From contig NZ_JAKCFI010000003.1 of the NCBI RefSeq assembly GCF_021412625.1, positions 868,001 through 932,000 of the forward strand: DNA of 64,000 nucleotides, written 5' to 3'. Below, piece after piece: positions 10,148-19,032 of this stretch. The DNA is from Myxococcus stipitatus. GTDB lineage: Bacteria > Myxococcota > Myxococcia > Myxococcales > Myxococcaceae. The translations under genes were made by a program, and so were the position numbers. Within the stretch, counting starts at the first letter, position 1. The number at the start of each line of letters is the position of its first letter. Below the pieces are notes generated by a model, which saw nothing but the letters and a program-made list of their open reading frames with translations, was not told the DNA's origin and searched no databases.

Positions 10148-10656
10148 CGTCATGTGGGGCGCCGCTCGTTAGCACGCCAGCGGGCGCACTGATGGATCAC
10201 GACAGGTCCAGGTACAAGGCGGCACGAACGCGCCTGTCAGAGAAACACCAGGTCGTGAGAAAAATGACATCTGCCGGACCTCCCCTTGGTGGTGAAGGGT
10301 AGGTCTGGGTGTTCTCCCTCTGGAAGACCCGGGAGGGCAGGCTGGGAGGCTCCCAGCGGGGTGGCTGCGGAAATCGCACGGTCGAGCGGGCCAGTCATGG
10401 CGCCGGCGAGGGCGTCGCGCAACCCGAAGTCGAGGGAGTGGGGACTCCCACCTTATATAGAGGGGTGGGTGCTTGCCTGGCGTGGGACGGGGCGGTGTGG
10501 ATCATCCCGCCGTCCCCCGGAGTCCCCGCCGGGGGAGGGCGGGGGGTGTGGTAGGTGGCGAGGGCCCGCTCCTTCATGGTGTGAGCGGCGGCACCGGAGG
10601 GCCTGGCGCGGGGTGTCGCGTGGGGCCTGGTCCGGGTTCGAAAGCGAGTACGACGG

Positions 10657-11151
10657 ATGCTGAAGACCGCGTGGAACGAGTGGAGCCTCAAGGCGTTGCA
10701 GCTCGAGACGGCCCTGCTGGCGCTGGAGGAGATCGAGCTGCCCGAGGAGTTTCACGGCCAGCAGGACGCGGCGGAGGAGAAGCTGCTGGACCTGGCGCGG
10801 GCGTGGAAGCAGCGCCAGCCGGCGAAGGAGCCGCGCCGGTGGGAGCGTCAGACGCAGGCGGGGGGCGTGCCGCGCGACGCGGAGCTGAAGGCGCTGGTGA
10901 CGGGCTTCAAGGAGGACGGCAAGGAGTGGACGCTGCTGCGGGCCATCAGCGACCAGCAGGAGGTGGTGGAGACGGTGGTGTCGGAGGGCCGCGCGTGCAT
11001 GGCCGCCGGGGGCGAGTACTACCTGGGCCAGTGGGACGCGAAGGAGGAGGTGCTGGAGGTGGGGCGGGACGACGACGCGGGCGAGCCGGGCACGGGCCTG
11101 GTGCTGTCGCCCACCGCGGAGCTCCAGTACACGCCGGACCCGGACCTGTAG
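10657..11151 (+). CDS. Hypothetical protein
   Basis: 164 residues of unknown function, no signal peptide or membrane helix. The N-terminal half is charged and likely helical (MLKTAWNEWSLKALQLETAL, then an E/K/A-rich stretch). The C-terminal half is acidic and ends LQYTPDPDL. Third-position G+C is very high, as in neighbouring real genes, and the frame is clean, which supports coding. It ends only three bases before the stop of the convergent aldo/keto reductase gene. The ribosome site before the ATG is weak. I recognise no family. Confidence 0.6.
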   Translation: MLKTAWNEWSLKALQLETALLALEEIELPEEFHGQQDAAEEKLLDLARAWKQRQPAKEPRRWERQTQAGGVPRDAELKALVTGFKEDGKEWTLLRAISDQQEVVETVVSEGRACMAAGGEYYLGQWDAKEEVLEVGRDDDAGEPGTGLVLSPTAELQYTPDPDL

Positions 11152-11154
11152 CCG

Positions 11155-12129
11155 TCAGGTGTCGAGGACGCGGGCCATGCGGGCCCGCGTCTTCTCGTCC
11201 GGCAGCCGTCCGAAGCCCGCGCGCAGGTTGTCCGCGACGTGCTCCGGCTTGCTCGTGGCGGGCAGCGGGCAGTTCACGGCGGGGTGGCCGAGGACGAACT
11301 TCAGGAAGAACTGCGCCCAGCTGTCGCAGTCGAACTCCGCGGCCCACTCCGGCAGTGGCCTGCCCCGCACGCGCCGGAAGAGGTCCCCGGTGGCGAAGGG
11401 CTGCATGACGAGCACCGCGACGCCATGCTCCCGGGCGGCGGGCAGGAGTCGCTTCTCCGCGTCGCGCTGCGCCAGCGAGTAGGGCAGCTGGATGAAGTCC
11501 AGGGGTTCGTCGCGCAGCAGGCGCTCCAGGTCGTCGAAGGCGCCGCGCGCGTAGTGGGTGATGCCCACGTAGCGCACGCGCCCGGCGGCCTTCCATTCGC
11601 GCAAGACGGGCAGGTGGGTGCGCCAGTCCACGAGGTTGTGGACCTGGAGCAGATCCATGCGTCCGCGCCCCATGTCGCGCACGCTGGTCTCCAGCTGCGC
11701 GAGTCCGGCCTCGCGCCCCGTCGTCCACACCTTGGTGGCGAGGAAGGGGCGCGGGGTGTCGCCCAGCGAGGCGAGCACGTCCCCCACCACGCGCTCGGCG
11801 CGGCCGTACATGGGCGACGAGTCGATGAGTCGCGCGCCCGCGTCGAGGAAGCGGCGCAGCACGTCCTTCAAGGGCGCGCGTTCGGAGGCGTCCGGGCCCA
11901 CGTCGAAGGTCTGCCAGGTGCCGAGGCCGATGACGGGCAGGGCCTCGCCCGTCTTGGGGATGGGGCGGGTGAGCATGGGGTCCGTCCTGGGCGTGGAGGC
12001 GGGGGGCCTGGTGGAGGGAGGGGGTGTCCGGTCGGGCGGATGGCCCGCCGCGCCGGACAGCAGCGCGGCGCCCAGGCCCGCGGCGAGCACGTCCCTGCGC
12101 GTGGGCGGTGGGCGGTGGGCGTCGGACAT
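11155..12129 (-). CDS. Tat-exported aldo/keto reductase
   Basis: 324 residues. The N-terminus has a twin-arginine signal (TRRDVLAAGLGAALLSGAAG), so the folded protein probably goes to the periplasm or membrane. The AKR domain begins near residue 55 with KTGEALPVIGLGTWQ. The catalytic tetrad is visible: D and Y in LIDSSPMYGRAE, K in FLATKVW, H in LLQVHNL. AKR enzymes reduce carbonyls with NADPH; a periplasmic one is unusual because that cofactor is cytosolic unless exported with the protein, as Tat permits. I use the ATG at 12129, which directly precedes the Tat motif. It is convergent with the hypothetical gene and divergent from the repeat-protein gene. Confidence 0.9.
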   Translation of the reverse strand: MSDAHRPPPTRRDVLAAGLGAALLSGAAGHPPDRTPPPSTRPPASTPRTDPMLTRPIPKTGEALPVIGLGTWQTFDVGPDASERAPLKDVLRRFLDAGARLIDSSPMYGRAERVVGDVLASLGDTPRPFLATKVWTTGREAGLAQLETSVRDMGRGRMDLLQVHNLVDWRTHLPVLREWKAAGRVRYVGITHYARGAFDDLERLLRDEPLDFIQLPYSLAQRDAEKRLLPAAREHGVAVLVMQPFATGDLFRRVRGRPLPEWAAEFDCDSWAQFFLKFVLGHPAVNCPLPATSKPEHVADNLRAGFGRLPDEKTRARMARVLDT

Positions 12130-12341
12130 GCCCGCATCGTAGCGCGGGGCGCCCGGCGTGGAGCGTGGGGGGCGGGGCGAATCACGGGGCGGTGACAGTT
12201 CCCGGCGAGGCCGGTGTTCTGTTGCGCGAATGGAGGGCGGCGACGTCCTCTCCGGGCCCGCTCGGGTCCTGGCCCCCCGGGTGCCCGCGACACGGCGAGC
12301 GCGGCGGGCCTTCTTCGGAAACAGCTCAGGAAGGTGTGGCG

Positions 12342-13757
12342 ATGAAGCGCAAGGTCTCGGTGTGTGCGGGGGTCGTGGCGGCGACGGTGGCGTTCTCTGC
12401 GGGGGCCGAGGAGGCGAAGGCGACCGAGCAGGCACAGGTGGCGCCCGCGAGCGCGGAGGGCGCGGTGGAGGGGCCGGGGCTGGAGCGGGCGATGGTGGCG
12501 CCTCCGCTGGTGGAGGCGGCGGGCGTGGTGGCGACGGACACCGCCGCGACGAAGAGCGAGCCCCAGGTGACGCAGGAGGCGCCGGAAGTGCACGTGCCCT
12601 TCAGCCTCACGGTGGTGCCGGGGCTGAGCACGTCGGGCTTCGCGACGGGCAACGTGGTCAACGACGTATCGATTGGCCTGGTCGCGACGCACGCGAAGCG
12701 GGTGAACGTCCTGGGCCTGGCGCTGGGCGCCAACTGGGTCCGCGCCGAGGCGAGCGGCGCGCTCCTGTCGGTGGGCCTCAACGCGGTGGGTGGTCCGTCC
12801 TCGGGCGCGCAGCTCTCCGTGGGCGGCAACCTGGTGGGGGCGGACTTCGGCGGGCTCCAGGCGTCGGTGGGCGCCAACATCGTGCGCGGGGCGTTGGACG
12901 GCACGCAGCTGGGCGTGGGCGCGAACATCGCGACGGGGTCGGTGGGCGGCAGCCAGCTGGGCGTGGGCGCGAACATCGCGGCCGGGGACATGGTGGGCGC
13001 GCAGCTCGCCGTGGGCGTCAACATCGCGAGCAAGACGATGAACGGTCTGCAGATGGCGGCGGGCCTCAACGTCGCGCCGCGCATGACGGGCGTGCAGATG
13101 TCGTCCGGCGTCAGCTACGCGGGCGAGCTGAACGGCGGACAGATTTCCATCATCAACGTGGGCGGCGCGGTGAAGGGCGCGCAGGTGGGCATCGTCAACG
13201 TGGCGGGCAGCGTGGAGGGCGCGCAGGTGGGCATCGTCAACGTGTCCGGACGGACGGACGGCGAGGCGGTGGGCCTGCTGAGCCTCATCGGAAACGGGCA
13301 GGCCAACCTCCAGCTGTGGAGCAGCGACGTGGCGCTGACGAACGTGGGCGTCAAGCTGGGCGGCCAGCACCTGTACACGATGTTCACCCTGGGCTTCACG
13401 CCGCCCATCGACGGTGAGCGGCGCCGCTACGCGGTGGGCGCGGGCCTGGGAGGCCACATCCCCGCCGGCCGCCTCTTCTTCGACATCGACGTGATGGGCT
13501 CCAGCCTGTCCGCGAACCGGCTGTTCGACTACGGCGACGAGGACTCGAAGCACATCCTCGGACAGCTCCGGCTGATGGCCGGCTGGCAGCTCGCGCGGCG
13601 GCTGGCGGTGTTCGGCGGCGTGACGGCGAACACGCTCGTCACGTGGGATGGCAGCGACCCGTGGAAGGAGCTGGGCATCGGGCCCGAGTGGAAGGAGACC
13701 TCCGGCCGCACCATCATCCGCACCTGGCCGGGCGTGCTCGCGGGCATCCAGATTTGA
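12342..13757 (+). CDS. LA_2272-type surface repeat protein
   Basis: 471 residues with a signal peptide (MKRKVSVCAGVVAATVAFSA, cleaved near residue 22) and AGGAAGG before the ATG at 12342. After an A/E/P-rich linker, residues about 85-330 form a run of short repeats of the type G-x-Q-L-G-V-G-x-N-I-A and G-A-Q-V-G-I-V-N-V, a pattern seen in the LA_2272 family first noted in Leptospira. The C-terminal 130 residues look like membrane beta-strands. A secreted or outer-membrane location follows from the signal; the function is unknown. Repeats of alternating small and hydrophobic residues suggest a stacked beta structure. Confidence 0.8.
   Translation: MKRKVSVCAGVVAATVAFSAGAEEAKATEQAQVAPASAEGAVEGPGLERAMVAPPLVEAAGVVATDTAATKSEPQVTQEAPEVHVPFSLTVVPGLSTSGFATGNVVNDVSIGLVATHAKRVNVLGLALGANWVRAEASGALLSVGLNAVGGPSSGAQLSVGGNLVGADFGGLQASVGANIVRGALDGTQLGVGANIATGSVGGSQLGVGANIAAGDMVGAQLAVGVNIASKTMNGLQMAAGLNVAPRMTGVQMSSGVSYAGELNGGQISIINVGGAVKGAQVGIVNVAGSVEGAQVGIVNVSGRTDGEAVGLLSLIGNGQANLQLWSSDVALTNVGVKLGGQHLYTMFTLGFTPPIDGERRRYAVGAGLGGHIPAGRLFFDIDVMGSSLSANRLFDYGDEDSKHILGQLRLMAGWQLARRLAVFGGVTANTLVTWDGSDPWKELGIGPEWKETSGRTIIRTWPGVLAGIQI
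12790..13250 (+). repeat. Coding repeats in the LA_2272-type gene
   Basis: DNA in this stretch repeats units of roughly 60 bases built on GGCGTGGGCGCGAACATCGC and GGCGCGCAGGTGGGCATCGT, matching the protein repeats. At least eight imperfect units are visible, and the two starting at about 13176 and 13221 are nearly identical. Unequal crossing-over here could change unit number. Confidence 0.7.
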
Positions 13758-13831
13758 CGATGGTGGGGCCGCCCCCCATGTTGTGAGGGAGCGCCCACGG
13801 AGGGACGGTGGGCGTGGAGGGGGGCGAACGC

Positions 13832-14854
13832 ATGGAAGGCGGCATGCGAGCGATGGTCCTGCGCGAGCAGGGCCGGCCGCTGCGCGAGGAGACGTGGCCC
13901 ATCCCGCGTCCCGGTCCGGAGGAGCTGCTCCTGCGGGTCCACGCGTGCGCGGTGTGCCGGACGGACCTGCACGTGGTGGACGGTGAGCTGACGCGTCCCA
14001 AGCTGCCCCTCGTCCCCGGTCACGAAATCGTGGCGACGGTGGTGGAGGCGGGCGCGGAGGCGCGCGGCGTCGAGGTGGGGACGCGGGTGGGGGTGCCGTG
14101 GCTCGGGTGGAGCTGCGGCTACTGCCGCTTCTGCGTCGCGGGGCGGGAGAACCTCTGCGACTTCGGCCGCTTCACCGGCTACCAGGTGGATGGCGGCTAC
14201 GCGGAGTACACGCTCGCGCACCACCGCTTCTGCTTCCCGCTGCCGGACGGCTTCGCGGACGTGCACGCGGCGCCGCTGATGTGCGCGGGGCTCATCGGCT
14301 TCCGGTGTCTGCGGATGGCGGGCGAGGGGGCTCGGCTGGGCTTGTATGGGTTTGGCGCCGCGGCGCACGTGCTCATCCAGGTGGCGCGTCACCAGGGGAG
14401 GCGCGTGTATGCCTTCACCCGGCCCCATGACGAGGCGGGACAGCGCTTCGCGCGGGAGCTGGGCGCGGTGTGGGCGGGCGGGTCGGACGAGGTGCCGCCG
14501 GAGCCACTCGACGCGGCCATCCTCTTCGCGCCCGTGGGCGCGCTGGTGCCCGCCGCGCTGCGCGCCGTGGACAAGGGCGGGGTGGTGGTGTGCGGGGGCA
14601 TCCACATGAGCGACATCCCCGCGTTCTCCTATGACCTGCTGTGGGAGGAGCGCGTGGTGCGTTCGGTGGCGAACCTCACGCGCGCGGACGCGCGGGACTT
14701 CCTCGCGCTCGCGCCCCAGGTGCCGGTGCGCACCGAGGTCCAGCGATTCCCCCTGTCCCAGGCGAACGAGGCGCTGGCCGCGCTGCGCGAGGGCCGGATG
14801 CGCGGCGCCGCGGTGCTGGACGTGGGCGCGTCTTCAACGCATCCTCGCGGTTGA
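13832..14854 (+). CDS. Zinc-dependent alcohol dehydrogenase family protein
   Basis: 340-residue medium-chain dehydrogenase. Catalytic zinc residues appear in ACAVCRTDLH and PGHEIV; the structural zinc site is CGYCRFCVAGRENLC (four cysteines). A Rossmann motif LGLYGFGAAAHV follows near residue 170. It would oxidise alcohols or reduce aldehydes with NAD(P), most like the single-domain-swapped 'zinc-binding alcohol dehydrogenase' group that carries VPWLGWSCGYC. I use the ATG at 13832, with GGAGGGGGG about eight bases upstream; the ATG at 13844 (MRAMVL) is an alternative with its own GGAAGG. Same strand as the repeat protein, 74 bases away. Confidence 0.9.
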   Translation: MEGGMRAMVLREQGRPLREETWPIPRPGPEELLLRVHACAVCRTDLHVVDGELTRPKLPLVPGHEIVATVVEAGAEARGVEVGTRVGVPWLGWSCGYCRFCVAGRENLCDFGRFTGYQVDGGYAEYTLAHHRFCFPLPDGFADVHAAPLMCAGLIGFRCLRMAGEGARLGLYGFGAAAHVLIQVARHQGRRVYAFTRPHDEAGQRFARELGAVWAGGSDEVPPEPLDAAILFAPVGALVPAALRAVDKGGVVVCGGIHMSDIPAFSYDLLWEERVVRSVANLTRADARDFLALAPQVPVRTEVQRFPLSQANEALAALREGRMRGAAVLDVGASSTHPRG

Positions 14855-14916
14855 CGGGCTCGCGGGGGGGGGCGACGCGGAGCGGGTCTCGTCGGGCCGG
14901 ACGCCCCCATCACGGC

Positions 14917-16365
14917 ATGACCATGACCTCCGTCGTCGAATCCTCCCGGGACGACCGTCCATGGGGAGGGGTGGGCTCGCTCGCGCTACCCGCGGTGTTC
15001 GTCGTCTGGGCGGTGCTGTGCGTGTGGCCGGTCTGGCTCCAGGCCGCGCGGGCCTGCTTCGCGTACTTCGACCTGGGCATCTACACGGAGGCCCTGGCCC
15101 GGTTGTCCTTCGCGGACCCGAATCCGTGGCTCAGCGGCCGGCAGGTGAACCTCTTCAACGACCACTTCGACCCGGTGCTGTGGCTCGTGAGGCCCCTCGC
15201 GTGGGCGCTGCCTCCCATGTGGGCCGGGCTGCTCGCGGAGGCGCTCTTCCTGCTGCTCGCGGCGCTGCCGCTGGTGTGGTTGCACGCGCGGGGCCTGTTG
15301 AGCCGCGGGGCCACGGCGCTGCTCGTCGCCCTCGTGCTCCTGAGCGTCGGCACGGTGGACGCGTTGAGGTACCCCATCCACCCCACCACCTGGGCCGCGA
15401 TGCCGTGGGTGCTCACGGGCGTGGCCTTCCACCTGCGGCGCAACGGAGCGCTCGTGGTGGGGCTGGTGCTGCTGTTCGCCTGCAAGGAGGAGTTCGCCTT
15501 CGGAGGGCTGATGGTCGCCGTGGCGCTGGCGCTGCGCGGACAGCGGCGCTTCGCGGTGGGGGTGGCGTTGCTGTCGCTGGCGTGGCTCTGGGGTGTCTAT
15601 GTCCTGAGGCCCTGGTGGCTGGGACCCACGCAGGGCTACGGGCACCGGCTCCTGGAGGGATGGGACGCCGGAGCGCTCGACTACCTGGGGCAGCGACTGT
15701 CCCCGCGGCACCTGTCGCGCATGGGGACGCTGGTGCTGGCCTTCCTGCCGCTGGCGGTCTGGATGTGGCGCGAACGACTGCATCCGGACTGGGCCTGGTT
15801 GCTGGTGCTGCTGCCCATGCTCGGCATCCGGTTGCTGGCCATGGCCTGGCGCCACCACTACGTCGCGCCCGTGGTCGCCGCGCTGGTGGTGGGCGTGTTG
15901 CCCGCGCTGCGCGTCCGGCGCCCGCCCGCATGGGTGATGGCCACCACGGCCGCGCTGCTGCTCACCACCAACCTGCCCAACCTGCGCCACGTCACGCGCA
16001 CGGTGTTCTCCTCCGCCACGTTCCCGGAGCGGTGTCCCGGGGACTCCGAGCGCATGGCCAGCATCTCGCGGGGCCTGGACGTCATCGCCGCGCATCCCGA
16101 GGGCGCGGCGCTGCTGGGGGGCAACCTGCTGACTCCCGTGACGCGCCGTCGCGACGTCTTCATGGTGGGCGGTCCCCAGTCGACCGCCGACACGGTGTAC
16201 GACTGGGTGTTGGTGGAGAAGCCTCCGTCCGGAGACCCCTGGCCCCTGGCGGCGGAGCATGTCGACGCGCTCATCGCGGGCTGGCGCCTCGCGCCGGGCG
16301 CGCAGGTGCTCATCGACGACGCGCACGTGTTCCTGGCGCATGGGCGCTTCACCGCGCGGTGGTGA
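14917..16365 (+). CDS. DUF2079 multi-spanning membrane protein
   Basis: 482 residues with about nine to ten membrane helices. The N-terminal region has FDLGIYTEAL and LFNDHFDPVLWL, characteristic of DUF2079 proteins, which resemble GT-C glycosyltransferases with acidic residues in the first outer loop. A soluble tail of about 120 residues includes GDSERMASISRGLDVIAAHP and ends in YDWVLVEKPPSG. The likely role is sugar transfer to a cell-envelope molecule from a lipid-linked donor, but neither substrate is known. Start ATG at 14917 (MTMTSVVESS); a second ATG lies six bases on. Confidence 0.82.
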   Translation: MTMTSVVESSRDDRPWGGVGSLALPAVFVVWAVLCVWPVWLQAARACFAYFDLGIYTEALARLSFADPNPWLSGRQVNLFNDHFDPVLWLVRPLAWALPPMWAGLLAEALFLLLAALPLVWLHARGLLSRGATALLVALVLLSVGTVDALRYPIHPTTWAAMPWVLTGVAFHLRRNGALVVGLVLLFACKEEFAFGGLMVAVALALRGQRRFAVGVALLSLAWLWGVYVLRPWWLGPTQGYGHRLLEGWDAGALDYLGQRLSPRHLSRMGTLVLAFLPLAVWMWRERLHPDWAWLLVLLPMLGIRLLAMAWRHHYVAPVVAALVVGVLPALRVRRPPAWVMATTAALLLTTNLPNLRHVTRTVFSSATFPERCPGDSERMASISRGLDVIAAHPEGAALLGGNLLTPVTRRRDVFMVGGPQSTADTVYDWVLVEKPPSGDPWPLAAEHVDALIAGWRLAPGAQVLIDDAHVFLAHGRFTARW

Positions 16366-16380
16366 CGAGGGTGGCCGGAT

Positions 16381-16428
16381 GGGCACGGGGCCGCGTGCCC
16401 GTCTCCCCGTGCGGGATGAGAGCCCGCA
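16381..16428 (+). terminator. Two adjacent hairpins after the DUF2079 gene
   Basis: GGGCACG (16381-16387) pairs with CGTGCCC (16394-16400) and TGCGGG (16410-16415) with CCCGCA (16423-16428). Neither is followed by a T-run, so this is a weak terminator candidate between the membrane-protein gene and the signalling cluster. Confidence 0.3.
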
Positions 16429-16547
16429 GGGTGTGTAGGTGCCGCCCCTCTAGCGCTCGTGTGCTGGTGTGTCTGTGATTGCCGAACACTCCGTCGCATC
16501 CGCGAACGAAGTCTGGCGGAGGGCGTTATCCTTCCCGCGCTCCCGCC

Positions 16548-16988
16548 ATGAATGCCCCGCGGCTCCAGGTGCTGCTGGTGGATGACGAGGCGTCCGTGCT
16601 CGCCACCGCCGCGGCCGTGCTCTCCGAGGACTTCGACGTCCAATGCACGCGCGACGCCGTGCAGGCGCGCAGGCGGCTGGCGCTCCAGCCCTTCGACGTG
16701 CTCTGCACGGACCTGCACATTCCCGGCGGCCCCAGCGGCATCCAGCTCCTACGCGAGGCGCTCGCGCACCATCCGCATCTGGCGGGCGTGCTCATCACCG
16801 GCTACCGTGAGTACCTGGACTGGAGGGACCGGCTGGATGCCCAGGGGCTCTTCTACCTGGTCCTCAAGCCCTACCAACCTCCGGACCTCATCGCGATGAT
16901 CCGCCGCGCCGCGGAGGGCGCGCGCCTCAAGCGGGAGATGAGCCAGTTGTCCTCCGGGTTGGCGGAACGGAAGTGGAGCACCCGATGA
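16548..16988 (+). CDS. Single-domain response regulator
   Basis: 146-residue receiver protein. Acidic pocket at V-D-D-E (12-14), phosphoacceptor D55 in VLCTDLHIPG, T84 in LITGYRE and K107 in LVLKPYQ. About 25 charged residues follow the domain and there is no output domain, so it probably acts by binding a partner. The true start is the ATG at 16548; upstream in-frame codons precede a plausible leader only. Its stop overlaps the next start by ATGA. First gene of a six-gene signalling run. Confidence 0.9.
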   Translation: MNAPRLQVLLVDDEASVLATAAAVLSEDFDVQCTRDAVQARRRLALQPFDVLCTDLHIPGGPSGIQLLREALAHHPHLAGVLITGYREYLDWRDRLDAQGLFYLVLKPYQPPDLIAMIRRAAEGARLKREMSQLSSGLAERKWSTR

Positions 16989-17614
16989 AGTTTCCCGGCC
17001 CCGCGCGCGCGGGCGGGTGGGCGGTCGGCGTGATGTGGCTGGTGGTGGTGACGGGTGGCATGGCCCTGCTGGCCCGTCATTCCCTCACCCCGGGAGACAC
17101 GAGGAGCGCGCCCGCGTCATGGCCCGAGGCCGCCCACCTGCCCCGGACCCCGGGCCGCCCCGTGCTGGTGATGCTGGCGCACCCCCACTGTCCCTGCACG
17201 CGCGCCAGCCTGGGCGAGCTGGAGGTGCTGATGGCGCACGCCGGGGGGCGGCTGGACGCGGTGGTGCTCTTCGCCGCGCCCCCGGGCACGGGCCGGGACT
17301 GGACCCGCGGCCCGCTGTGGGGGATGGCGGCGGCCATCCCCGGCGTCACCGTCCTCGAGGATAGGGGGGGCGAACGGGCGCGGCTCTTCGGCGCAGTCAC
17401 CTCCGGCCAGTCCTTGCTCTATGATGCCTCGGGTCGGCTCCGCTTCCAGGGTGGGATGACCCAGGCGCGGGGGCATCGGGGTGACAACCCGGGCAGGTCC
17501 GCCGTGGAGGCGCTGCTGCGGGAGGAGGGCGGGATGGGCGGTCTGTCGGAACACGCTGTCTACGGTTGCGCGTTGGAGGACACGCCCGAGGCCCGGGCCC
17601 AGAACACCCCATGA
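16985..17614 (+). CDS. RedB-like membrane-anchored thioredoxin-fold protein
   Basis: 209 residues. One N-terminal helix (VGVMWLVVVTGGMALLA) anchors or exports it. The rest has a thioredoxin-like start, GRPVLVMLAHPHCPCTRASL, with a C-P-C pair where thioredoxins have C-x-x-C, and a later LYDASGRLRFQGGMT segment. It resembles proteins annotated RedB that sit beside histidine kinases. The role may be redox sensing or thiol chemistry in the periplasm. The ATG at 16985 overlaps the preceding stop (ATGA), and its own stop overlaps the kinase start in the same way, so it is coupled to both neighbours. This suggests it feeds the kinase's signal. Confidence 0.75.
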   Translation: MKFPGPARAGGWAVGVMWLVVVTGGMALLARHSLTPGDTRSAPASWPEAAHLPRTPGRPVLVMLAHPHCPCTRASLGELEVLMAHAGGRLDAVVLFAAPPGTGRDWTRGPLWGMAAAIPGVTVLEDRGGERARLFGAVTSGQSLLYDASGRLRFQGGMTQARGHRGDNPGRSAVEALLREEGGMGGLSEHAVYGCALEDTPEARAQNTP

Positions 17615-19032
17615 AGCCCCAGGAGGACGCCCTCGGTTCGACATTGGCGCTCAAGGAACGCGCGGTGCTCCTCTTCCGAGAGCACCTGGACGTGGTGCGC
17701 CGCCGCACGGACCGGCTCTTCGCGGGGTTGATGCTCGCGCAGTGGGTGTTCGGGGTCCTCGTCGCGTTCTTCTTCTCGTCCTACGGTTGGGATGGCCGGG
17801 AGCGCGCCCTCCACGCGCACGTCTACGCCGCGCTCTTCCTGGGCGCGGCCCTCACGGTGTTCCCCATCGCCCTGGCGCGCTGGCGCCCCGGGGCGGTGCC
17901 CACCCGGCACGGCGTGGCGCTGGCCCAGATGCTGTGGTCCGCGCTGCTCATCCACCTGACGGGGGGCCGCCCGGAGACGCACTTCCACATCTTCGTCTCG
18001 CTGGCCTTCCTCTCGCTCTACCGCGACCCATGGGTGCTGCTGACGGCGACGTGCGCCATGGTGGTGGACCACGTGGTGCGCGGCGCGCTGTGGCCGGAGT
18101 CCGTCTATGGCGTGCCGGACCCGGAGGCGTGGCGCTTCCTGGAGCACACCTTCTGGGTGGGGTTCCTGGACCTGGTGCTGCTGCACGCCGGCCGCGTCAT
18201 GCGGCGGGAGATGCGCGAGGTGGCGGTGCGCCGCGCGGAGCTGGAGCTGGCGCGCGAGCGCGAGGAGGCCAAGTCCGCGGAGCTGGACCGCGCGCTGCGC
18301 GAGCTCAGCGGCTTCCAGGAGCACCTCATCCGCGTGGAGAAGCTGGCCGCCGTGGGACAGCTGGCCGCCAGCGTGGGCCACGAGCTGCGCAACCCCCTGG
18401 CCGCCGTGCGCAACGCCCACGCCTACCTCTCCCGACGCCTGAGTCGCGACGCCATCGGGGCCGCGGATGACCCACGGGTCCCCCAGTTCCTGGGGGTCAT
18501 GGAGCGCGAGCTGGGGGCGTGCGCGAAAATCATCTCCGACCTGCTGGATTTCGCGCGCGAGCGCCCGCCCGCGCTCCAGCCCTGCCCGCTGCGCCCGCTG
18601 GTGGACGAGGCCATTGGCGTGGTCCCTCCCCGCGACGGCGTGCGCATCCTCAACGAGGTCCCCGAGTCCCTGCCGGTGCCACACCTCGACAAGGAGCAGT
18701 TCCGCCAGGTCCTGGTGAACCTGGTGCAGAACGCCGTCGAGGCCATGCCGCCGGGGCGCACCGGACAGGTTTCAGTCCTGGCGGAAGGCGCGGAGACGGG
18801 GCCCTGGGCGATTCGCGTGATAGATGACGGGGCGGGCATCCCACCCGACGTGCTGCCCAAGATTTTCGAACCGCTGTTCACAACCAAGACGCGCGGCACG
18901 GGCTTGGGGCTGGCCATTGTGGCCAACATGGTGCAACGTCACGGAGGCACAATCTCTGTGCGAAGCGAAGCTGGACAGGGTAGTGAATTCCGCATCCACC
19001 TTCCGGCAACCGCGGCGGCGCAGGCCGCATGA
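17611..19032 (+). CDS. Membrane histidine kinase
   Basis: 473 residues. Five or six N-terminal helices (about 36-195) include the motif PETHFHIF at 121-128 and DHV at 153-155. Similar histidine-bearing membrane modules occur in some chemoreceptors and GGDEF proteins and may bind a metal or haem; that is inference. A coiled linker (198-245) leads to the H-box SVGHELRNPLAAVRNA (H257), then N-box LVNLVQNAVEAM, G1 IDDGAGIP and G2 GTGLGLAIV. It would autophosphorylate H257 and pass phosphate to receivers encoded beside it. Both ends overlap neighbours by four bases. Confidence 0.93.
   Translation: MKPQEDALGSTLALKERAVLLFREHLDVVRRRTDRLFAGLMLAQWVFGVLVAFFFSSYGWDGRERALHAHVYAALFLGAALTVFPIALARWRPGAVPTRHGVALAQMLWSALLIHLTGGRPETHFHIFVSLAFLSLYRDPWVLLTATCAMVVDHVVRGALWPESVYGVPDPEAWRFLEHTFWVGFLDLVLLHAGRVMRREMREVAVRRAELELAREREEAKSAELDRALRELSGFQEHLIRVEKLAAVGQLAASVGHELRNPLAAVRNAHAYLSRRLSRDAIGAADDPRVPQFLGVMERELGACAKIISDLLDFARERPPALQPCPLRPLVDEAIGVVPPRDGVRILNEVPESLPVPHLDKEQFRQVLVNLVQNAVEAMPPGRTGQVSVLAEGAETGPWAIRVIDDGAGIPPDVLPKIFEPLFTTKTRGTGLGLAIVANMVQRHGGTISVRSEAGQGSEFRIHLPATAAAQAA

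Larger units (their letters stand above)
10003..10656. other. Long intergenic region upstream of ino1 and a hypothetical gene
   Basis: 654 bases lie between divergent start codons. Near ino1 there are a candidate promoter and two short palindromes, listed separately. A TATATA at about 10453 follows the inverted repeat GGGAGTGGGGACTCCC but has no good -35 at normal spacing. A G/C hairpin-rich stretch lies at 10506-10550. I see no coding frame with convincing composition and no tRNA fold. A small RNA is possible but cannot be shown. Confidence 0.5.

Noticed and set aside
10447..10460. TATATA considered as a -10 element for the hypothetical gene at 10657
   Set aside because: It lies about 200 bases before the start and has no -35 element at normal distance.
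10634..10650. GGTTCGAAA, like a tRNA T-loop, upstream of the hypothetical gene
   Set aside because: The flanking bases cannot form the T-stem and there is no anticodon or acceptor arm.
12790..13250. Repeats in the LA_2272-type gene considered as a CRISPR array
   Set aside because: Units are in frame, imperfect, without constant spacers, and encode protein repeats.
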